From the NCBI RefSeq assembly GCF_964199755.1, contig NC_133901.1, positions 11,423,556 through 11,487,555 on the forward strand: 64,000 nt of DNA, in the 5' to 3' direction. The notes beneath the pieces are model-generated. The model ran no database searches and was not told the DNA's origin. It was given only the letters and a program-made list of their open reading frames with translations. Below are positions 1 to 14,800 of the stretch, in pieces (the first letter of the stretch is position 1; every line of letters starts with the position of its first letter). The DNA comes from Larus michahellis. Taxonomy: Eukaryota > Chordata > Aves > Charadriiformes > Laridae. The translations under genes were made by a program, and so were the position numbers.

Positions 1-500
1 AAGAAGAAGAAAAGGGATAGCCAAGGATGCATGACAACTCCCAACAGCAGTACAAACATATAGGAAGTCAAGCTGTAATTTGTACACCCTGATTTACACG
101 AGACCTCACTACTTGCCTGTAAGCAAGGAATGAATTAATACGGGGTTGCGAAGAAAAAGAAAGGTTGCCTAGAAAAGAAGGAAAGGATGAAGCAGGCAAA
201 CATGACACATGTCAGTGCTCACCCGTGATTTGCTACCTGCTGTTTCTGCTTCAGGGTGATGTGCTCCCGACAGTTCAGAGCAAACAGCACGTACGCAGCT
301 CTTACGATTCACATCGTTATGAATGCATAGTAACTGCAAGAGTTGTGCCCTTAGAAACTCAGGAGGATCTTCGGGAGAGGAAGGCTAGCAAAGCTGTAAT
401 GAGTTTTAGGCAGGATCCAGGCAGTTCTCTCCAGGTAGAGCCCTGATCTGGGAAACGTACCAAGTCATGTGCAATCTCAGAGTGCATATTGGCTGGTCAG
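1..500 (-). other. Probable EFHD1 3' UTR
   Basis: Lies directly after the EFHD1 stop codon in the direction of transcription. I see no AATAAA or ATTAAA on the minus strand in this stretch, so the mRNA end is probably outside the window. Short open frames here are not supported as coding. Confidence 0.5.
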
Positions 501-635
501 TTACTGGGTAAATGCAGACTTCAACTCCCTGAAAGCCGCCCGGCGGTGTTTCCTTTCCTCCTCTTCCCGCTTTCGCTCATCCTGCTCAGCTTTTATCTCT
601 GCTTCAAACTTACTGGCTGAAGAGAGGGCTTGAAC
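501..635 (-). CDS. EFHD1: EFHD1 coding exon 4 (C-terminal coiled coil, stop)
   Basis: Acceptor ...ctgtaaag before 635; 44 codons and TAA at 503-501. Encodes VQALSSASKFEAEIKAEQDE and onward, a run of Arg/Lys/Glu residues (positions about 201-229) that forms the coiled coil of the family, ending SAFTQ. Like the other exons it shows no frame damage. Confidence 0.94.
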   Translation of the reverse strand, partial: VQALSSASKFEAEIKAEQDERKREEEERKHRRAAFRELKSAFTQ

Positions 636-2808
636 CTTTACAGGACAGAAAATAAAAGAGCGTCAAGCCTTGCATCAGGGGGAGAGCCAGAGGCCGAACT
701 ATTCCCAGATGAGCAACGCAGAACTGTTTGCTGCACCTCCCAGCACTTACTGGGAAGCTCTGTCAGGATGGGTCAAGTATTAATTACACTGCAGTGCTTG
801 GGTATTTACACCCAATACCTGTTAGCTCGCTTGACTTTAACATCAATAAAAGAAAGGTCATTTGCTAATAAGTCACTAACAAGCGACCAAAACGATGCCG
901 TCAGTACCGGGTCACATACATTCTTTCTGTAAGCAGGCAGCACAGCATAAGTTGTGAGTACACAGTGGGAGAAACTACTGCAGAAAACAGTTCTGAATCA
1001 CAGCCAAATCTGAGAACATCATACTACACCACGGATAATCTGCAGATCAAAGAGACATTGTTTATTTGCTGGCTATTTTTCCAGCTTTCATCTCAGTACA
1101 TCTGCTGTGCAATAGCTGTGTTATACTCTTGGGAAAAAACTTCTTATATAAACAAGCAGGATTATTTTCTCTCCGAGAGAGCTTTCAAAAAGGGTGCTTT
1201 GTCAGCTTCGAATGGTATAAAGCTCTTTCTGCAAACCCCAGGACACTGCAGAACAATTTTCTTTCCAAAGGTTACAGAGAGCTGCTTGAGAAAGAGATGT
1301 CTGAAATCCTACACTCCAAAACACTCCATTCACCACCAAACTCGGCGCGTTCAGGTTGACGGAGGTTTTGCAAAATGGGAAACTCAGTCCCATTAGTTTC
1401 CAGGACGCTTTTGTCTTTAAAAGCAGGCACCCAGTTAGTCCCATAGAGCTCCCAGCCCCAGGGAGACAGGTCAGCCAGTCAGCTCTACCAGGGTAAGATC
1501 CACAGCAGAGACAGTGAATTAAGCCATTCTAGTGCTGACTGATCTGCAGAGGAAGGTGTAGCTAGAGTCCAACATACAAGTTTGAAGGGAAAAGCTATGG
1601 CTGAGTTTAGGAGGAGGGGGTGAGGCATGAAATACACATCTTTTTAGCTAGGGAGAAATCTGGCAGCATCTTCTATTGAAAACCAAGCAGGGTCAGAGTC
1701 CCAGTGGCAATTAAGGCCCACATGCAGAGCTTTTTCATGTTCCTCTGTGCCACACCATACCTTAGCTTCAAAGAAGTTCTTGGCTCCTTTGACTCCCTCA
1801 ATGGAGACATCTATCTCCGAGAGCTTCGCAAGAGTCAACAGGCCGCTGTCCTCCTCAAGCTCCCCAGCTGCAGCTTTATGGAAAATCAGCAGGAACTAGC
1901 AAGACAGAGAGGAAACATTCAAGTTCTTCACTGAGGCTCAAACAGCTTCAAATGCAAACAGCGCAGACATTTACCTGGAGGTGGCTGGAATTTATGTTTC
2001 TGAGCAAAGGAAACGGCATCTATATAAATGAAGCGGCACCATGCTCCAGTGCCCTGGCTCTGGTACACAGCCCTGTTGGACTAAGAGCTAGAAATCTCCT
2101 AGGAATAAGCTTTCCTGGGGGGCAGAGCACTGGTGAAGCACAGGTCCTACCGAGCCTGGGCCACTACTTGGCCAGAGGAAGGAAGGCACCTCTCCCCCTG
2201 CCTAGTACAACCACATGGTGGGCCCATATACACCTCTTTATGTCCCCACACCGTAATGCTGTATTCACAAGCACACACACCCCCCCCAGCTTCCCCAGTG
2301 TTCCGGGGGATCAGGTCACATCCCAGGACAACGGAAGGGGAAAATAAAATCAACACCAATGCACCAAAACAAATGTCAAACGCACCAGGAGAACAGAACA
2401 TAGTTACTTCAACTCGTCCCTTGTCTAGGGCATGGGAAAAGTGACTTAAATCAACCTTTGACCTATGCCTCAGCCTCCTCCAGGGAACCCCGGCTAGTTT
2501 CACTAAGGTGACCAAAGCCTATGTATTGGTGTCATGACCATAAAATAACATTCAGGAGAGCTTCTCTAGGACCTGTCAGAGGTCAGGTCAGAGGTATGCC
2601 CTTGTGATAATCAGAGTGGCTTGAACAAGTCTCCACAGAGCAACTGGCTTGGAAACCTTTGTCCTGCGCTGGACCATAGACGTTTAACAAATCCGGAGTC
2701 ACTACAGCAGAGTGCATATTGGCAAGTGAACTGGAAAAGGAAACAAAGAGCCGTATCGCCCTCCAGGAAAGCGCACTTTATTTTTAAGCAGGCAAGTCTT
2801 GTTCCTTC

Positions 2809-2848
<40 letters not shown>

Positions 2849-5800
2849 ACCTCTGCACCACCTTCAAGCTGCTAACCAAACTCCAGGTTAAGATGTGGAT
2901 GCTCTATGCGTAATTTGAGAGGTCCTGTAACTCCCTGCTATTCTTGGCCACCCCAGGAGGTGTCTTGAGGCTTGTCACAGCATGGAAGGAACAGAGATGG
3001 GGACAAATCACTCAGGTACAAAAGGAGCACAAGCAACAAAGCTGTGCCATTGCAGCACTTCAGTCCAGGGCAGAAGGCTGCAAATACTACATAGGTTTGC
3101 CCTGAAATCCATTTGCACTGGGACACCAAATATCGCTAGTGCTGTGCTCCACAGAGTGTCAGGCTTGGGACTTTGCCTTTTTCTTACAGAGAGCCCGAGC
3201 TGTCCCGGAGGAGGGCAGCAGAGTCCCAGCATTCGTGCTGAGCCAGCCCCTAAAGCCCTTGCCTGCTTCAAGTTGCTCGCAGAAGCTGGTGGAAATGCAA
3301 GAATTTGGGAAGGCCTCCCATGGGGAAGGGTGTGGAGATGACGGCAGCGCTGGCTGCCCCCTCGCAGAGGCCGTGTCACCAGGCATTGCTTCATGCAACA
3401 GCCTCGTAACCCGTGTGCGCTCAGCACAGAGCAGCCAGAAAGCAGGCTGTGCTTGGGGACAAAACTTTTCCCCTCCAAACTCATAGAAGAAGTTTAATGA
3501 CGCTCTGCTGAATGGGCAGAACATCCTGCTCAGAAAGAAACCAAATCCTCCCCAAAATACCCTCTCCTTCTGCTCAGATCCGCTGGGCTCAGGCTACTTC
3601 CTCTCCTCCCCCACCACTGGGATGGGGACACAGAGGGCTGGCAGCCAGGCTGGCATTAGTCATGGTTCCTTCTCACAGTTTCTGCTCCACCCTGCAAGTC
3701 CCACTTCCTGGCATTGGAAAAGGGCAGCGGAGGCAGCACAATCCTGAGGTCTAGTACAGCTGTCGCCTGGGGAGGGACTGGAAACACCCAGTCATGAGTA
3801 CAAGTGTGCATGAATCATCCTGAAACTAAGGGATGGAGCAGCAATCCTCCAGTGTAATATGGGCTGCCACAGCAATCCTCCGGTGGAATACGGGCTGCCG
3901 TGGCCAGGAAAGACAGACTGAGCTAAAGGAAACCAGGGGCTAAGCCACCGGTTGGGGCAGACACAGCATTAACATCAGCCCCAAGGACCCAGTGAGGTGG
4001 ACTATGGGGCACCATGCTGGTTTCCACAGGAGCAATCCTTCCTCACAACAGCACACTGCCTGCAGCTCACCAGTTAATTGCCCTCAAGGCATCAGTCCTT
4101 ACTACCTAGATAACAGCAGCAGTCTGCTGCATTCAGCTCCTATTCCCAGCCTGTCTCACACCCTTGCTGAGCCCAGGACACATCACATGCAGCTAAGCCT
4201 CAGGGAAATGTCAACAGAGAAGCAAAAGTGAATAACCTTGGTACCTTTGAAAGCTGCGCTCTCAAGGAGGACAACATGACACAGACTTTCTGCCCCACTG
4301 ACCTCACAAGAGATAAGAGTTGTCTCTGCTCTCACGTCCTTCACGATCCAAGACCTACCCCACAGTGCCAGGTCTCAGAGCAATGCTGCAGTTGCGCTGC
4401 CCCACTGCACACCATGCTGGCCTCAGGGACGTGAGGGAAGGTACGAGATTGACCGGCAGCAGCCTTGCAACAGCCTGCCAGAAAAGCGGTGCCACCCAAG
4501 GCTATGGTTTGCACCAACCCTGCTAGCAAACACGTGATGTGGGTCAGCATTTAAGCTGGTGTGGGCGCAGGGAGACAATGGGTGGATTTTTGCGGGTTCT
4601 AGATAGCAGCTACCATTAGACATTACTATTACAGCAATTAACCCTGGTTTCCTGTGGTAATGACGGAACTAGACAGTCAGACGTGGTTTCCCCCCCACAC
4701 ACACACACACTGTACCTATCTTTTTAAGCCTAAATTTCATTGCTTGAGTCACAGAGGGAGTCTTGTGCAGTTAGTTGTTGATGTATTGATGGACGCTCAA
4801 AGGTCGATGGTAGAAGGCAGCTTTCCTAATGGGGCCAGCAGCAAGTCAGAGCCATACAAGCCTGCCTTCCAGGCAACAGCTTACCTGGGATGGGAGGACA
4901 TGACACTGCTCAAAGCAGCAGCAAAACGTGACCTACTGCAAGTGAAAGAGGTCCTTACCAATTCTCTGGCCAGGCCAGAAACAGCATGTCTTCAGGCAGG
5001 TATGTCAGGACTCGATATGCTCTGGAGAGGCAGACAGGAGCCCTCCAGTGCTCAAGTTACACTCTGCCGAGTTTGGACACTCATTTAAACCAGGGTTTCT
5101 CCTTGTGTTGTCAGAGTGCCTCAAGTCAGCTCGGTCACTTTCCATGTGCTTGCTTGTCACCACCGGGAAGCAGAGTGGGGCAGGGCTACGGGCTGGTTCA
5201 AGGCCTCCTCACCCACTGGGAAATCCACCTCCCCGCCAGTCCTCTGCCTGAACACAGCAGCTAGACACCGCGCATCTGCAACATGGCAACAAGCATCCTG
5301 CTCCTCTCTACCACAGGAAGCTTTGGATACATGCCAAAGCTGCTGTGTAATTCGTCCCCAGAGCTCTGCCAGTGGTGCTCCTTCGTTCCAACCCATGTGC
5401 CACTCAAGCTTGCATTTGCTTGACCATCGTTTTGCATCTGGTGAGAAACTACAACGGCACCAGCTGCCGCACACTGCCTGCCAAGGGCTGGTGGCACAGG
5501 CAGCCCATGCCAGCTGATGGGCGGCCGTGCAAGGGGCTGTGCTCCAAGCAGGTGGTGGCAGAAGAGGAGCTGCTCCGCCACTTGTGCTGCACCACTGGTG
5601 CCAGGACACCACAGCATCTTCCAGAGCCTTGGGGATAAAGGCACTTCTCTTTCGCAGGAGAGCCCCTGCAGCAAACCCAGAAGCTGGCTGCAGCTCTTCA
5701 GCCAGGGTGAAGGGTGGCCCAGGGGGCACGCAGGGAGAACTCCTCCAGCCCACACAGTGATTTGGCAAGCGCAGTCTGACCTGGGGCCAAGAGCATGGTG

Positions 5801-8800
5801 CTCTTCCTGCTCCACTGGATTCTTTGCTACCCCTGGTTCACATCTGACCTGGCACATCTCCTTCCCTGCCCAGGGGAGCTGCCAGTTTAGGGCTTTGCTG
5901 GTGTGAACTGACAGGCTCTCACTTGCCTGATTTGCTTGGCTTTCCCCCTCTCTATGGGCCAGACCCTGTAATCCAACAGTTTTTGGCCTCTGTCTTCTAC
6001 TGCTGTCCTCCAGCAGCAAAGGAAATGCGACAAAACCCTTGGGGGACAAAAGCAGGGGGAGATGGTGTGACATGCCAGCACAGAGACGGTGCAGCAGCTC
6101 TGCGAGCTGCCAGTCACCTCTCACACCCCAACCAGTCCAGCAGGCCATGGGCCCTGGCTGCTCATCCTCCCTCCCAGGCACTGCCAAAGGTCCCGGCATG
6201 TCCAAGATGAAGAACTTTATGTCCCAAGCTGACGTGCCTGAGGAGCTGTCGGTTAATTCAGAAAGCCACAGCGTGACATACACTTCTGACTGAGACAGCA
6301 ATCAAAGTCTGGGAGGAGGAGATGATGCAACAGGAGGTTTTGGTATCTGGTCTCCTCCTTCCTGCTGAGATGAGCTGGGTGCCTTTGAGTGCGTGCAGGT
6401 CACCGCTCACATTCCCTCTTCCTGTCTGGCAGCAGTTCCTGGCCTGCCCACGTTGCTCGCAGCGGTCTCAGCACAGCGGTGACAGACAGACCTGTTCGCT
6501 GTGTGTCCCTGCTGAGCCAGCATGCAGTACCAAACTGCTGCATCACCACATTTATTTGTCGCTGCAGGGAGGTGACCACCCCTCGTGAAGCTTGCTGTGG
6601 CTCGTCACTGTGCAATCCAGAGAGCTACCCAGTATAAACTGGAAGAGGAAGACTCCTGCAGCCATGAGACAAACTGCTCTGAGCAGAGCCCTCGCCCTGC
6701 ACCTGAAATGAGGCCTGAGTCACTATACTGCAGGAGCCCAGCAATAAGACCTTGTGACTGAAGGGACATCCACCTACAGCAGGAGCTCTGTCGGCACTCC
6801 CAGGCAGCTGCAGCAAGGCTTAAATGTGCTCCCAAAGCAAGCAGGGAGGTTGGAGAGCTTTGGCATCAGGTACCGTTACTGCCACATGGAGATGGATGTT
6901 GACAGTGGTTCACACCTCAAGCTCCCCCTGGCATGGGGAAGCTCACCTGCTTTTCCACTGCACCCCACAGCTGGAGAAACACAGAGGGGACAGGGGTACC
7001 TACATCTGGAGTACAGGGCCTGGCTGCCGCCTCCTTCCACCCCATAGCCACATCCCTGTCTGCTCCCACAGCCATCCTCACCTCACGGAAGCTGAGCTTC
7101 CCGTCAAAGTCTTCATCCACCTCCTTGATCATGTTCTTCAGCCCCAGGTGGGTCTGCGGGGCTCCCAGCTTTTCCATCATCAGCTTCAGCTCCATCAGGT
7201 CAATGTACCCATCTCGTCCTGAGTCGTACCTGCAGGATGCAAAGGGGAGGGGGTCAGCCTTCATCATCCCCCGTATCCATCTTCCCAGAAGAGGAACTGT
7301 GCAAATGGATAAAGTCATAGGGCGATTCAAAGCTTGGTGGAGAGAGGAAGCTGCACAACACAGCCAGTGCTGAGATATATTAAGCTCAGGGAAGTAGTGG
7401 GCAGCTTTCTGAGCTGTCTCATCAGAGAGAGAAGTGCTCAGGGGAGCTCAGACCAAACCACCCACACAGAAGGAGCAATGGAGGAACTCGGCTTATCTCA
7501 GCGGGATTTCCATCTCGCCCACTTGCATGTCCAGTACAAAGGTTACTTACACACAGCTTACACCATGCACCAGCACGGTGAGGCAAAGGCATGCTGGAGC
7601 CAGCTGCTGCCAGGTCTCCTGCTTATTTAGCAGAGAAAGAGGGAGCAGAGACCAACCAGAACCTCCCAGCAGAAAGCAGCTATCTTTCTTTGTAAGCAAA
7701 ACACACCCCCTCTAGCTGTTAAGATCTTTCCTCTCTGAAATGATTTTGTAATACACAAGCACTGTGCTTCAGGGCAGCTGTTTATTCAGTGTCCCCGGGC
7801 AGAGCAGAATGGCAGTCCTGGGGAGTACAGCAATCCTAGCTGGTGCCAGGGGCTGCACCACGGGGCCAGGCTGGCAGAAGAAACCAGTGCCCACCTCTAG
7901 GAGCAAGAATGGAGCGGGACCGTGCTCCCAATGGAGCACAAAGGACCTCAAGTACCCTTTGCAAGAGGAGAGGGCACCCGTGCAAGGGGCAGAGCGCTTT
8001 AGGGATGGGGAGGCAGTGACCTGCCGTGCTCAGCCTGCGACCAGGCACCAATTCCTCCCGACATCCACTGCGGGTGCGAGTAAAGCATCCAGCCCACCGA
8101 GCAACCAGCACTTCACACCTACCAGGGCCATCACCGTGTTTCAAAGTCCAAAGGCCGGAAGGATGGGCGCTGTGCTGTCAGCAGCCTGTCAACAGCCCTC
8201 CCTCATCCTGGTCCTGCCACTGGGGTCCAGCACAGGGCCAGGGGCTGGCATGGAGGATGGGGCAGGGTCTGCCAGGCTGGGCTCAGCTCTGGTGCACAGC
8301 CCGCCATTGCCCCCTTGCCACCATCTCAACCCTGACAGAATTAAATCCTTTCAGCTATTCAGAAAGGAAACCCTAGGCACAGCGCTGAAGCTTTCCTGTT
8401 GGCGGGAGCCCATCAAACTCTCCCACTCATCATCTTTCATTGACTGTTAGCTCTCTTCCAAAGAAGTGAGGGCAGAAGCCATCCCAGACCGAGACCTGCA
8501 CAGTTGTGGTTACGCTGGAAGAAAGCCCTTTCCAGCTGAGAAACCTCACAGCCACAGAGGAGGCTGTGGCAGAGGAAGGCACAAACAAAGCCGCTGGCTC
8601 CGAGCTGCTCGCAGGCGTGGGCAGTGTGAGGCAGGGCTGCAGCCAAGAGCTCTGCCCCTGCTTTCACAAGCATGGGCACAGGGTGCTTTTCCCAAAAACT
8701 GGTGTGGCCTCCACAGCTTTCCAGAGTCCCACCACCTCTGCAACCATCTTTTAGACTCTCTGTCCCTCTTTGTTTCCAAGGGTCCCAGACCCCAAATGAC

Positions 8801-11800
8801 TGGCGCACAGCTCCTGCTACCAATCTGTCTGCACGCTCTGCACCCAGCAAACCCTCAAGCCCACCAGGCCAAACAGCTTTCTGGAAAACTAGGAAAGAAA
8901 CCTCTGTCGGAGCAGAAACCAGGCCACAGACCTGAGACGTCACGGGGAGGAAAGGCAGCAGGTTCATCACAGCAAGGAAGGCATCAGTTAATTAAGGCAC
9001 ACGTTCACAGCATTACCCAGCCCGGCTCCAAGACGCACTTTCGAGACCTCACAGAAGCATAGTAAGTGCAATATTTAATTGTCAATTTGCTTTTCCTTTA
9101 AGTTTGGGAGAAACAGCATGGAGCTGTTTCTCCAGAGCAAGGCAATTGGAGAGGCAGTGCCTTTGATCAGATAAAGCAGCAAAGCATATCGTGGCAGGAG
9201 GCACTTGGAATTGGGGGGTTTATTTTGGCCCCAGCAAGCTCACGCTACCCTTTGGCTGGGTGCAGAAGCAGGACTACACCGAGATCCCCACCAAAGGCTG
9301 CCCATCCAGGGTCGGGACACTGCCCAGCCCCTCTTGGAGGCACTGGATAATGGAGATGAAGGCAGAAGGAGGGCACGCACCCAGCCCGCACCTGCCATGC
9401 TCGCCTCACCCTTCTGCTACAGACGCTACCTGCGGGCAAACACCAGCCCTCGGTGCCTGCCCTGGCACTGAGCCTGGGGGCAAAACACGCTGCCCTGAAA
9501 GGGTTAAGCGTGGGGCACGGCTCCAGGGCTCGTCCCCCCTGCAGAGAGGCAGCACAAAGCCAGGATTGTGAGAAACGGGGTCTTGCCAGCAACTGGCTGC
9601 GGTGGCAGAGCGAGCGGCGCGCTGTACCAGCCGCACAATGGGTGTTCAGCACACCAGGCTGGGGTACAGCTGGTGCCGAGATGCACCCCAAAATCAGGTT
9701 ACCAGTCCCTTGCAATGGGGGACAGCCACACAGAGGGACACTGAAGCCCCTGGACTTGCAGTGCCAGCCCCACAGAGCAACAGCAGCACCCTGAAAACTG
9801 CTGCATTCCCTCCCAGCCCCCTTCGCCTCCTAAAACAGCCTGAGTATTTTAGGACCTGGGTACAGCCACTCGGCTGCCACAGAGCTGCGCAGCCAGACTA
9901 TTTAGGGAGAGGCGTATTTATAGGGCATGAGAGACGGCGTAATTCATTCCCCGCCGCCCCCCCGCAGGCACAGGCACTCGGCACAACAGGGGACAGTGCA
10001 GGCTGCACTTTGTTGGTCAGCCAATGCTCCCAACACACCTCAGCTCTACCAAAAAACCCACTGTCTGCTTTTTGGGAGCTCCCTTTCAGGGCCCAGGGCT
10101 CCAGCCAGCCCCTGATACCATTCACATCCGTTTCGCAGCCTGCACAGCAGTACTGTCCCAGTGACAGACACCAGCCAGACCTAACAGGCAGCACAGGCGG
10201 AGTTGGAGGAGGGCACCAAGGCAAGTTTGGTCCCTGAATGCATTCCAGGGAGCCGTCCTGTACTCCAGGAGTGGCACAGCAACAGTACACAGCACTCGGG
10301 TGCCTCGCCATCACCCGCTGTCCTGCCATGACACCGGAGCTTTGCTTCCTTCAGGCTCAAAGCTCCCTGGGCCGCAAGCCAAGCCTCACCCGGCTGACGC
10401 GCAGGCATTAAGGACAGAGGGGCTCTCGTGCTGACTGGCAAAGGCACCTCACATCACAGGCAGACAAGGAAGCCAGCGCCACGGCGGGTCCCCACCTGCG
10501 ACAGCTGGGATGCCGCAGGCAGCTACAAGCACCGTGGCCAGGCCGATAAGCCTTCACAGCGACGCTGCAGCAGCATTCCTGGCAGCAGATGAGACACAGG
10601 CAGCGGTTGCCAAAATCTGCTGCAACAAGGATGCGCCCAGATTCCCACGCTGGCTCACTTCCACCCAGGCTGCAGAGCATGCCTGGCTGCCGAAGCGCTG
10701 GGGGAGGAAAGCGGGAGCAGAAACTGGGGGGGGGGGGTCAGGGAAGAGGGAATACTAGCTGAACAGACTTGTTTAAGAGCAAGAAGTGTGTTACAAGTGA
10801 TTTCTGCCCAAGTACAATCATTGCAGTGGTGTTACGCAGCACAGCTGGGGAGGGTCACAGCACAGAAGAAAGAAGGGTCAAGAAGGGAGGCAAAAGGAGA
10901 TGCTGAGGACTGCATCACCGGTACTAACTCTGCAGTCACCTTCCCCAGCGGCCTGAAAAACCCCAAGGGGAAAAAAAAAAAAGGGATAGTTGAATGAGAA
11001 ATCCTAAATCCTGAAGGATCAAAGAGCAGTTTCTAAACATTCATGCTTCTTGAGAAAGGCTGGAGAGAAAACCTGCCCTCCCTGTACGCATTCGCTGTAC
11101 CTGAGCTTGCTCCATACGCTATAGACACCTGTACTTTGATGTGCAGTTCCTGCATGCTGCAACGGCCTAATACAGGCTTTGAAATAAAGCAGTCGGAGTA
11201 ATGGTGCTGAAGTAGTAATAATCTCCTCTTAAATATTTCAAAATCCTTTCTAAGTAGTACTTTATTCCCTCTGAGCATTGCATTTCACCTTACATGGGAG
11301 CGGGAGGTGCTGATCCCTTCTCCCTGGGATCCAGTGATAGGTCACATGGGAATAGTTCAAAACTGTGTCAGGGAGGTTTGGACTAGACACAAGGAAGCAT
11401 TTCTTTACCAAGAGGGCAGTCAGACACTGAAACAGGCTTCCTGGAGAGGTGGTCGATGCCCCAAGCCTGTCAGGGTTTGAGGCACTCGGACTATGCCCTT
11501 AACATGCTTTAACTTTGGGGTCAGCCCCGAAATTGGACGACATGCTGGTTGTAGGTCCCCTCCAACTGAAATATTCCATTCCGTTGTGAGAGCTTTGGAA
11601 ACAATTCCTCCGTACCGGGATGGGGACAGGAACAGGCTCCTCAGCCCCACACAGCTCCATCCTCACCAGCTGGGGCAGCAGGAGCTCTCCTGCTCTTAGA
11701 GGGACGCGAGGGCAAGATGAAAGTCTCCTCCAGCAAGATTTCCTCTGAGATGCTGGGCAAGACCTTGAGGCGGCGAAGCCTGCAGGGCCCAGGCTGGGTG

Positions 11801-14800
11801 CTTGGCACCTGGGGTGGCCGCATCGCCCTGGGGATGACCTCCCTGACTGCTGGGACTCCAGAGATAGCCGGTCACACTGGGAGCACGGCAGTCCTGGAAG
11901 AAGCAGGTCTGCTGCAGCGCATCAGACATGTCCCTCAGCACCAGGGCGCCCGGCACACAAGTGGCTCCAGGAGGGCAAAGGGATGTCACAGCCTCTTCCA
12001 CCAGCCAGGCACAAGGCGCTCATGAAACACGTGGGCAACAGATGAAATCCCCTCAATACAAAAGCAACAGCAAGGCTGGAATTCCTCCACTCCCTCGCAC
12101 CCTGAGGATGAAGCTGGTGGCTGTTTTCCTCCCCTCTACATACCTTGGAAAGGTCACTCCCACCAGGCACAGCCTCAACACCTGGCTTTCACACTCTCCT
12201 CTGCAGTTGCCCCAGACAAGATGGCACCAAGGGGAGCTGTGAGACCCCAGAGCTCCTGAGTTCACTCACAAGACTTGGGGAAGGGAGGTTATCATGGTTA
12301 CCACAGTCCCCACACATTGTCAGAATAGGCAGCTAATTAGGTCACATTATAATTAGCCTGAGCTGCAGACTTCCTGGTCCTTCTGCCAAAAAAAAAAGAA
12401 ATTATAAAAATACCCACCCCAAAAGCTGTCTGCACCCGGTGGCCCCTGCGTGCTCCTGCACAGTCCCAACACCCGCAGCAGATACCAACACCCCATCCCT
12501 GGGAGAATGGGGACAAAATGGGGGGATGCTGCCAAGAAGAGACTTGGAGAAGAACAGGAAAAGTGAGCCCGGCCACGGCAGCAGGGGCGAGGAGCATCAT
12601 TTCTGCTTTGGAAGGATGCTCCCAGCACAGCCGGCAGCACACAGCACCTGGATGGAGCACTGGATCTCAGGAAGTTCCACGTTCAGACAAGCCCTTTGCT
12701 TCCACCCTGGCAGAGGGCAGTTGCAGCCATCAGCTGTAACGTGGGGACGCCCTGACAGATGCCAGAGCAGCCGCTATCACCAGTGACTCCCTCTTCCCAG
12801 AGCACCCTGACCCAGCCCACACTGCACCCAGGTCCTACACGCTCAAGCCTAGTCCAAATGACAGATTTACAAGTCCCACTAAACTAGTAAGAAACACTTT
12901 TGGATAGGAAATCCGATAGCAGAAACCTGGCAGTGAAAAGATACATCTCTACCTGTCAAAGGTTTTTTCATCATTAGCAAGAAACTAAGATTAGTAAGAA
13001 ACACCAGGTTGTGGTGGCCAGGGCCAATAAGCCATAGGGAGAATAAAAGCCTTAATCACATTAACTCAAGCTCTGAGTGGCAGGAATTAAGGGGAGCATT
13101 TCCTCTCTTCCTGGAGCACGTGGTGTCAGCCAGCACTTGAAACGGGTCGCTGGGAGCAGATGGAGCAAAGAGCAGATCCTGCGCCACGGCTAACACCAGG
13201 TGCCTCTAACAGAGGGAAAACCAGGACGGGGGTTTCCGTCCGCCTGTCCGGGGAGCACAGGGGAACACAGAGCCCAGCTCCTTCCCCTTCTGGCATGACC
13301 GGCTGGCGCTCAGCTGCAACAGTCCTCACAGGGCGCGCAATGTTTTCCAGCTACATTGACCAGCTGATTAGCATTCAACTGCAAAGCCTAGGTTTCCCCA
13401 CTTACAAGGCTGGCGTTTAATGAGCTCATTGTTGAAAAATTCGGCTGCAATTCAGCTCTCCCACTTTTTATTCCCCAAACCACCGCTGTTCCTTTCCTTA
13501 TCCCTATTGAGGCAGCGCTCTGGGCTCTCGCTCGCAGCTGCCTGCATCGTTTGTCCCCCTGCCCTCACAGCAGCACATCTCAGCCCTTTGCAGAGCGGGA
13601 TCCCCTTTAACCATCATCAAAAGGGGCACAGGAGTGAGCGGAGCAGCAGTCTTGCCCGGACCACCTCCCTTCCTGTGCCCAGCTGCTGACACGACGCTGC
13701 CCGTGCAACAAAGAACTCTGGTGAGCTCACAAAAGCTCACCGCCTGGTCTTTGCACCTTGTCCTGACAACCCACGTAGCTCCTCTGTGGTCCTGCCTCCT
13801 CACGCCTAGCAACAGCTCACCCCCAGTCCGGGGTGCCTGTGGCCAGCTGGCACACATGGCTGCCGCCCCGACCCCTCTCTGCGGGGCTGGGAGGACATCG
13901 GTCCCCAGCAGGTCCCCAGCAGCACAGGGGTTTGTGACGCTGGAGGGAAACCTGAGCACAGGTAAGCAAAGCTCCCCAGGCACAGCCCAACCGCAGGAGC
14001 CAGGACGGGGCTCGTGGAGGAGAGAAGAGGGCAGGATCACGGCCCCGGGAAGGGCCAAGCCTTTCTGCTTACAGAAGCATCTCTCTGTGTTGCCACCAGC
14101 AGTTCGACTTTAATACAGACCTTCCCTGCTGGGAGGGGATCCCCATCCCGGCCCCCAGGAAGGGGGAAACAAGAGGAAACTGTGCTCAAGCTTTGTGTGG
14201 GTGCACGGGAGCGGGCACCGAGCCTGGCAAAGGGGACCGTGGAAGGAGCGACAGCACTGCCGGGTGGAACCAGTCGAGCCACCGGCGACGTCCAGGGCCG
14301 CAGTTATGGATGGCAGGTGTCCAGCGCCCGGGACACAGACCCACCAGGTACCCCAGGGTGTGGGGCAGAAGCGCCTGTGCTGTCCCAGCCCACCCATCCC
14401 ACCCACAGCGTCCCTCAAAGCCACCACAAACAGCCGCCGTCCCAAACGCAGGTAGAGCAGAGGCAACCCCAGGCCCGAGCTCCAGCCCCGAGCCCGAGAC
14501 AAGCTCTACAAAAATCTACCTCCCCCCAGCCCCCCAAAGCCCGGGGACAATATGGGGATCAGACGGCGCTGGTAACTCGCTGCAGCTTTTTCCAGCCCGA
14601 CCGCAAAACCACCGAGAAAGACGAACATCTGGCCAAGAGCAGGCAGCCTGTCTCCAGATGTCCCCCCGGGTAAAAACGCCGGGAGGGTCTGCGGGAGGGG
14701 CGGGGAGGCAGAGCCCCAAACCCGACCCCCTCCACCCCCAGCCCCGGCCCCGGCCCCCGCCCCACTCACAGGCGGAACATGCGCTCCATGTCCTTGATCT

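Larger units (their letters stand above)
1896..7081 (-). other. EFHD1 intron 2
   Basis: 5186-bp intron between exons 2 and 3, donor gtgagg, acceptor ...gctag. It holds a 34-bp poly(A) run, a 31-bp direct duplication and a short CA repeat, listed separately. Open frames of up to 346 codons occur on both strands but have no recognisable homology, codon bias or mutual consistency, so I do not call them genes. Confidence 0.85.
7230..14769 (-). other. EFHD1 intron 1
   Basis: 7540-bp first intron, donor gtgagt at 14769-14764, acceptor ...ctgcag ending at 7230. It contains a CR1 LINE fragment, a 12-G run (10726-10737) and a 12-A run (10971-10982). The end near exon 1 is GC-rich and belongs to the CpG island. 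No other gene was recognised. Confidence 0.85.

Noticed and set aside
2812-2845. Processed pseudogene or SINE ending in the 34-A run
   Set aside because: No recognisable coding or SINE sequence precedes it and no flanking duplication was found, so only the simple repeat is reported.
5261-6301. 346-codon minus-strand open frame in EFHD1 intron 2
   Set aside because: Low-complexity-like composition, no recognisable domain, overlaps several other frames on both strands, and lies between well-defined EFHD1 exons.
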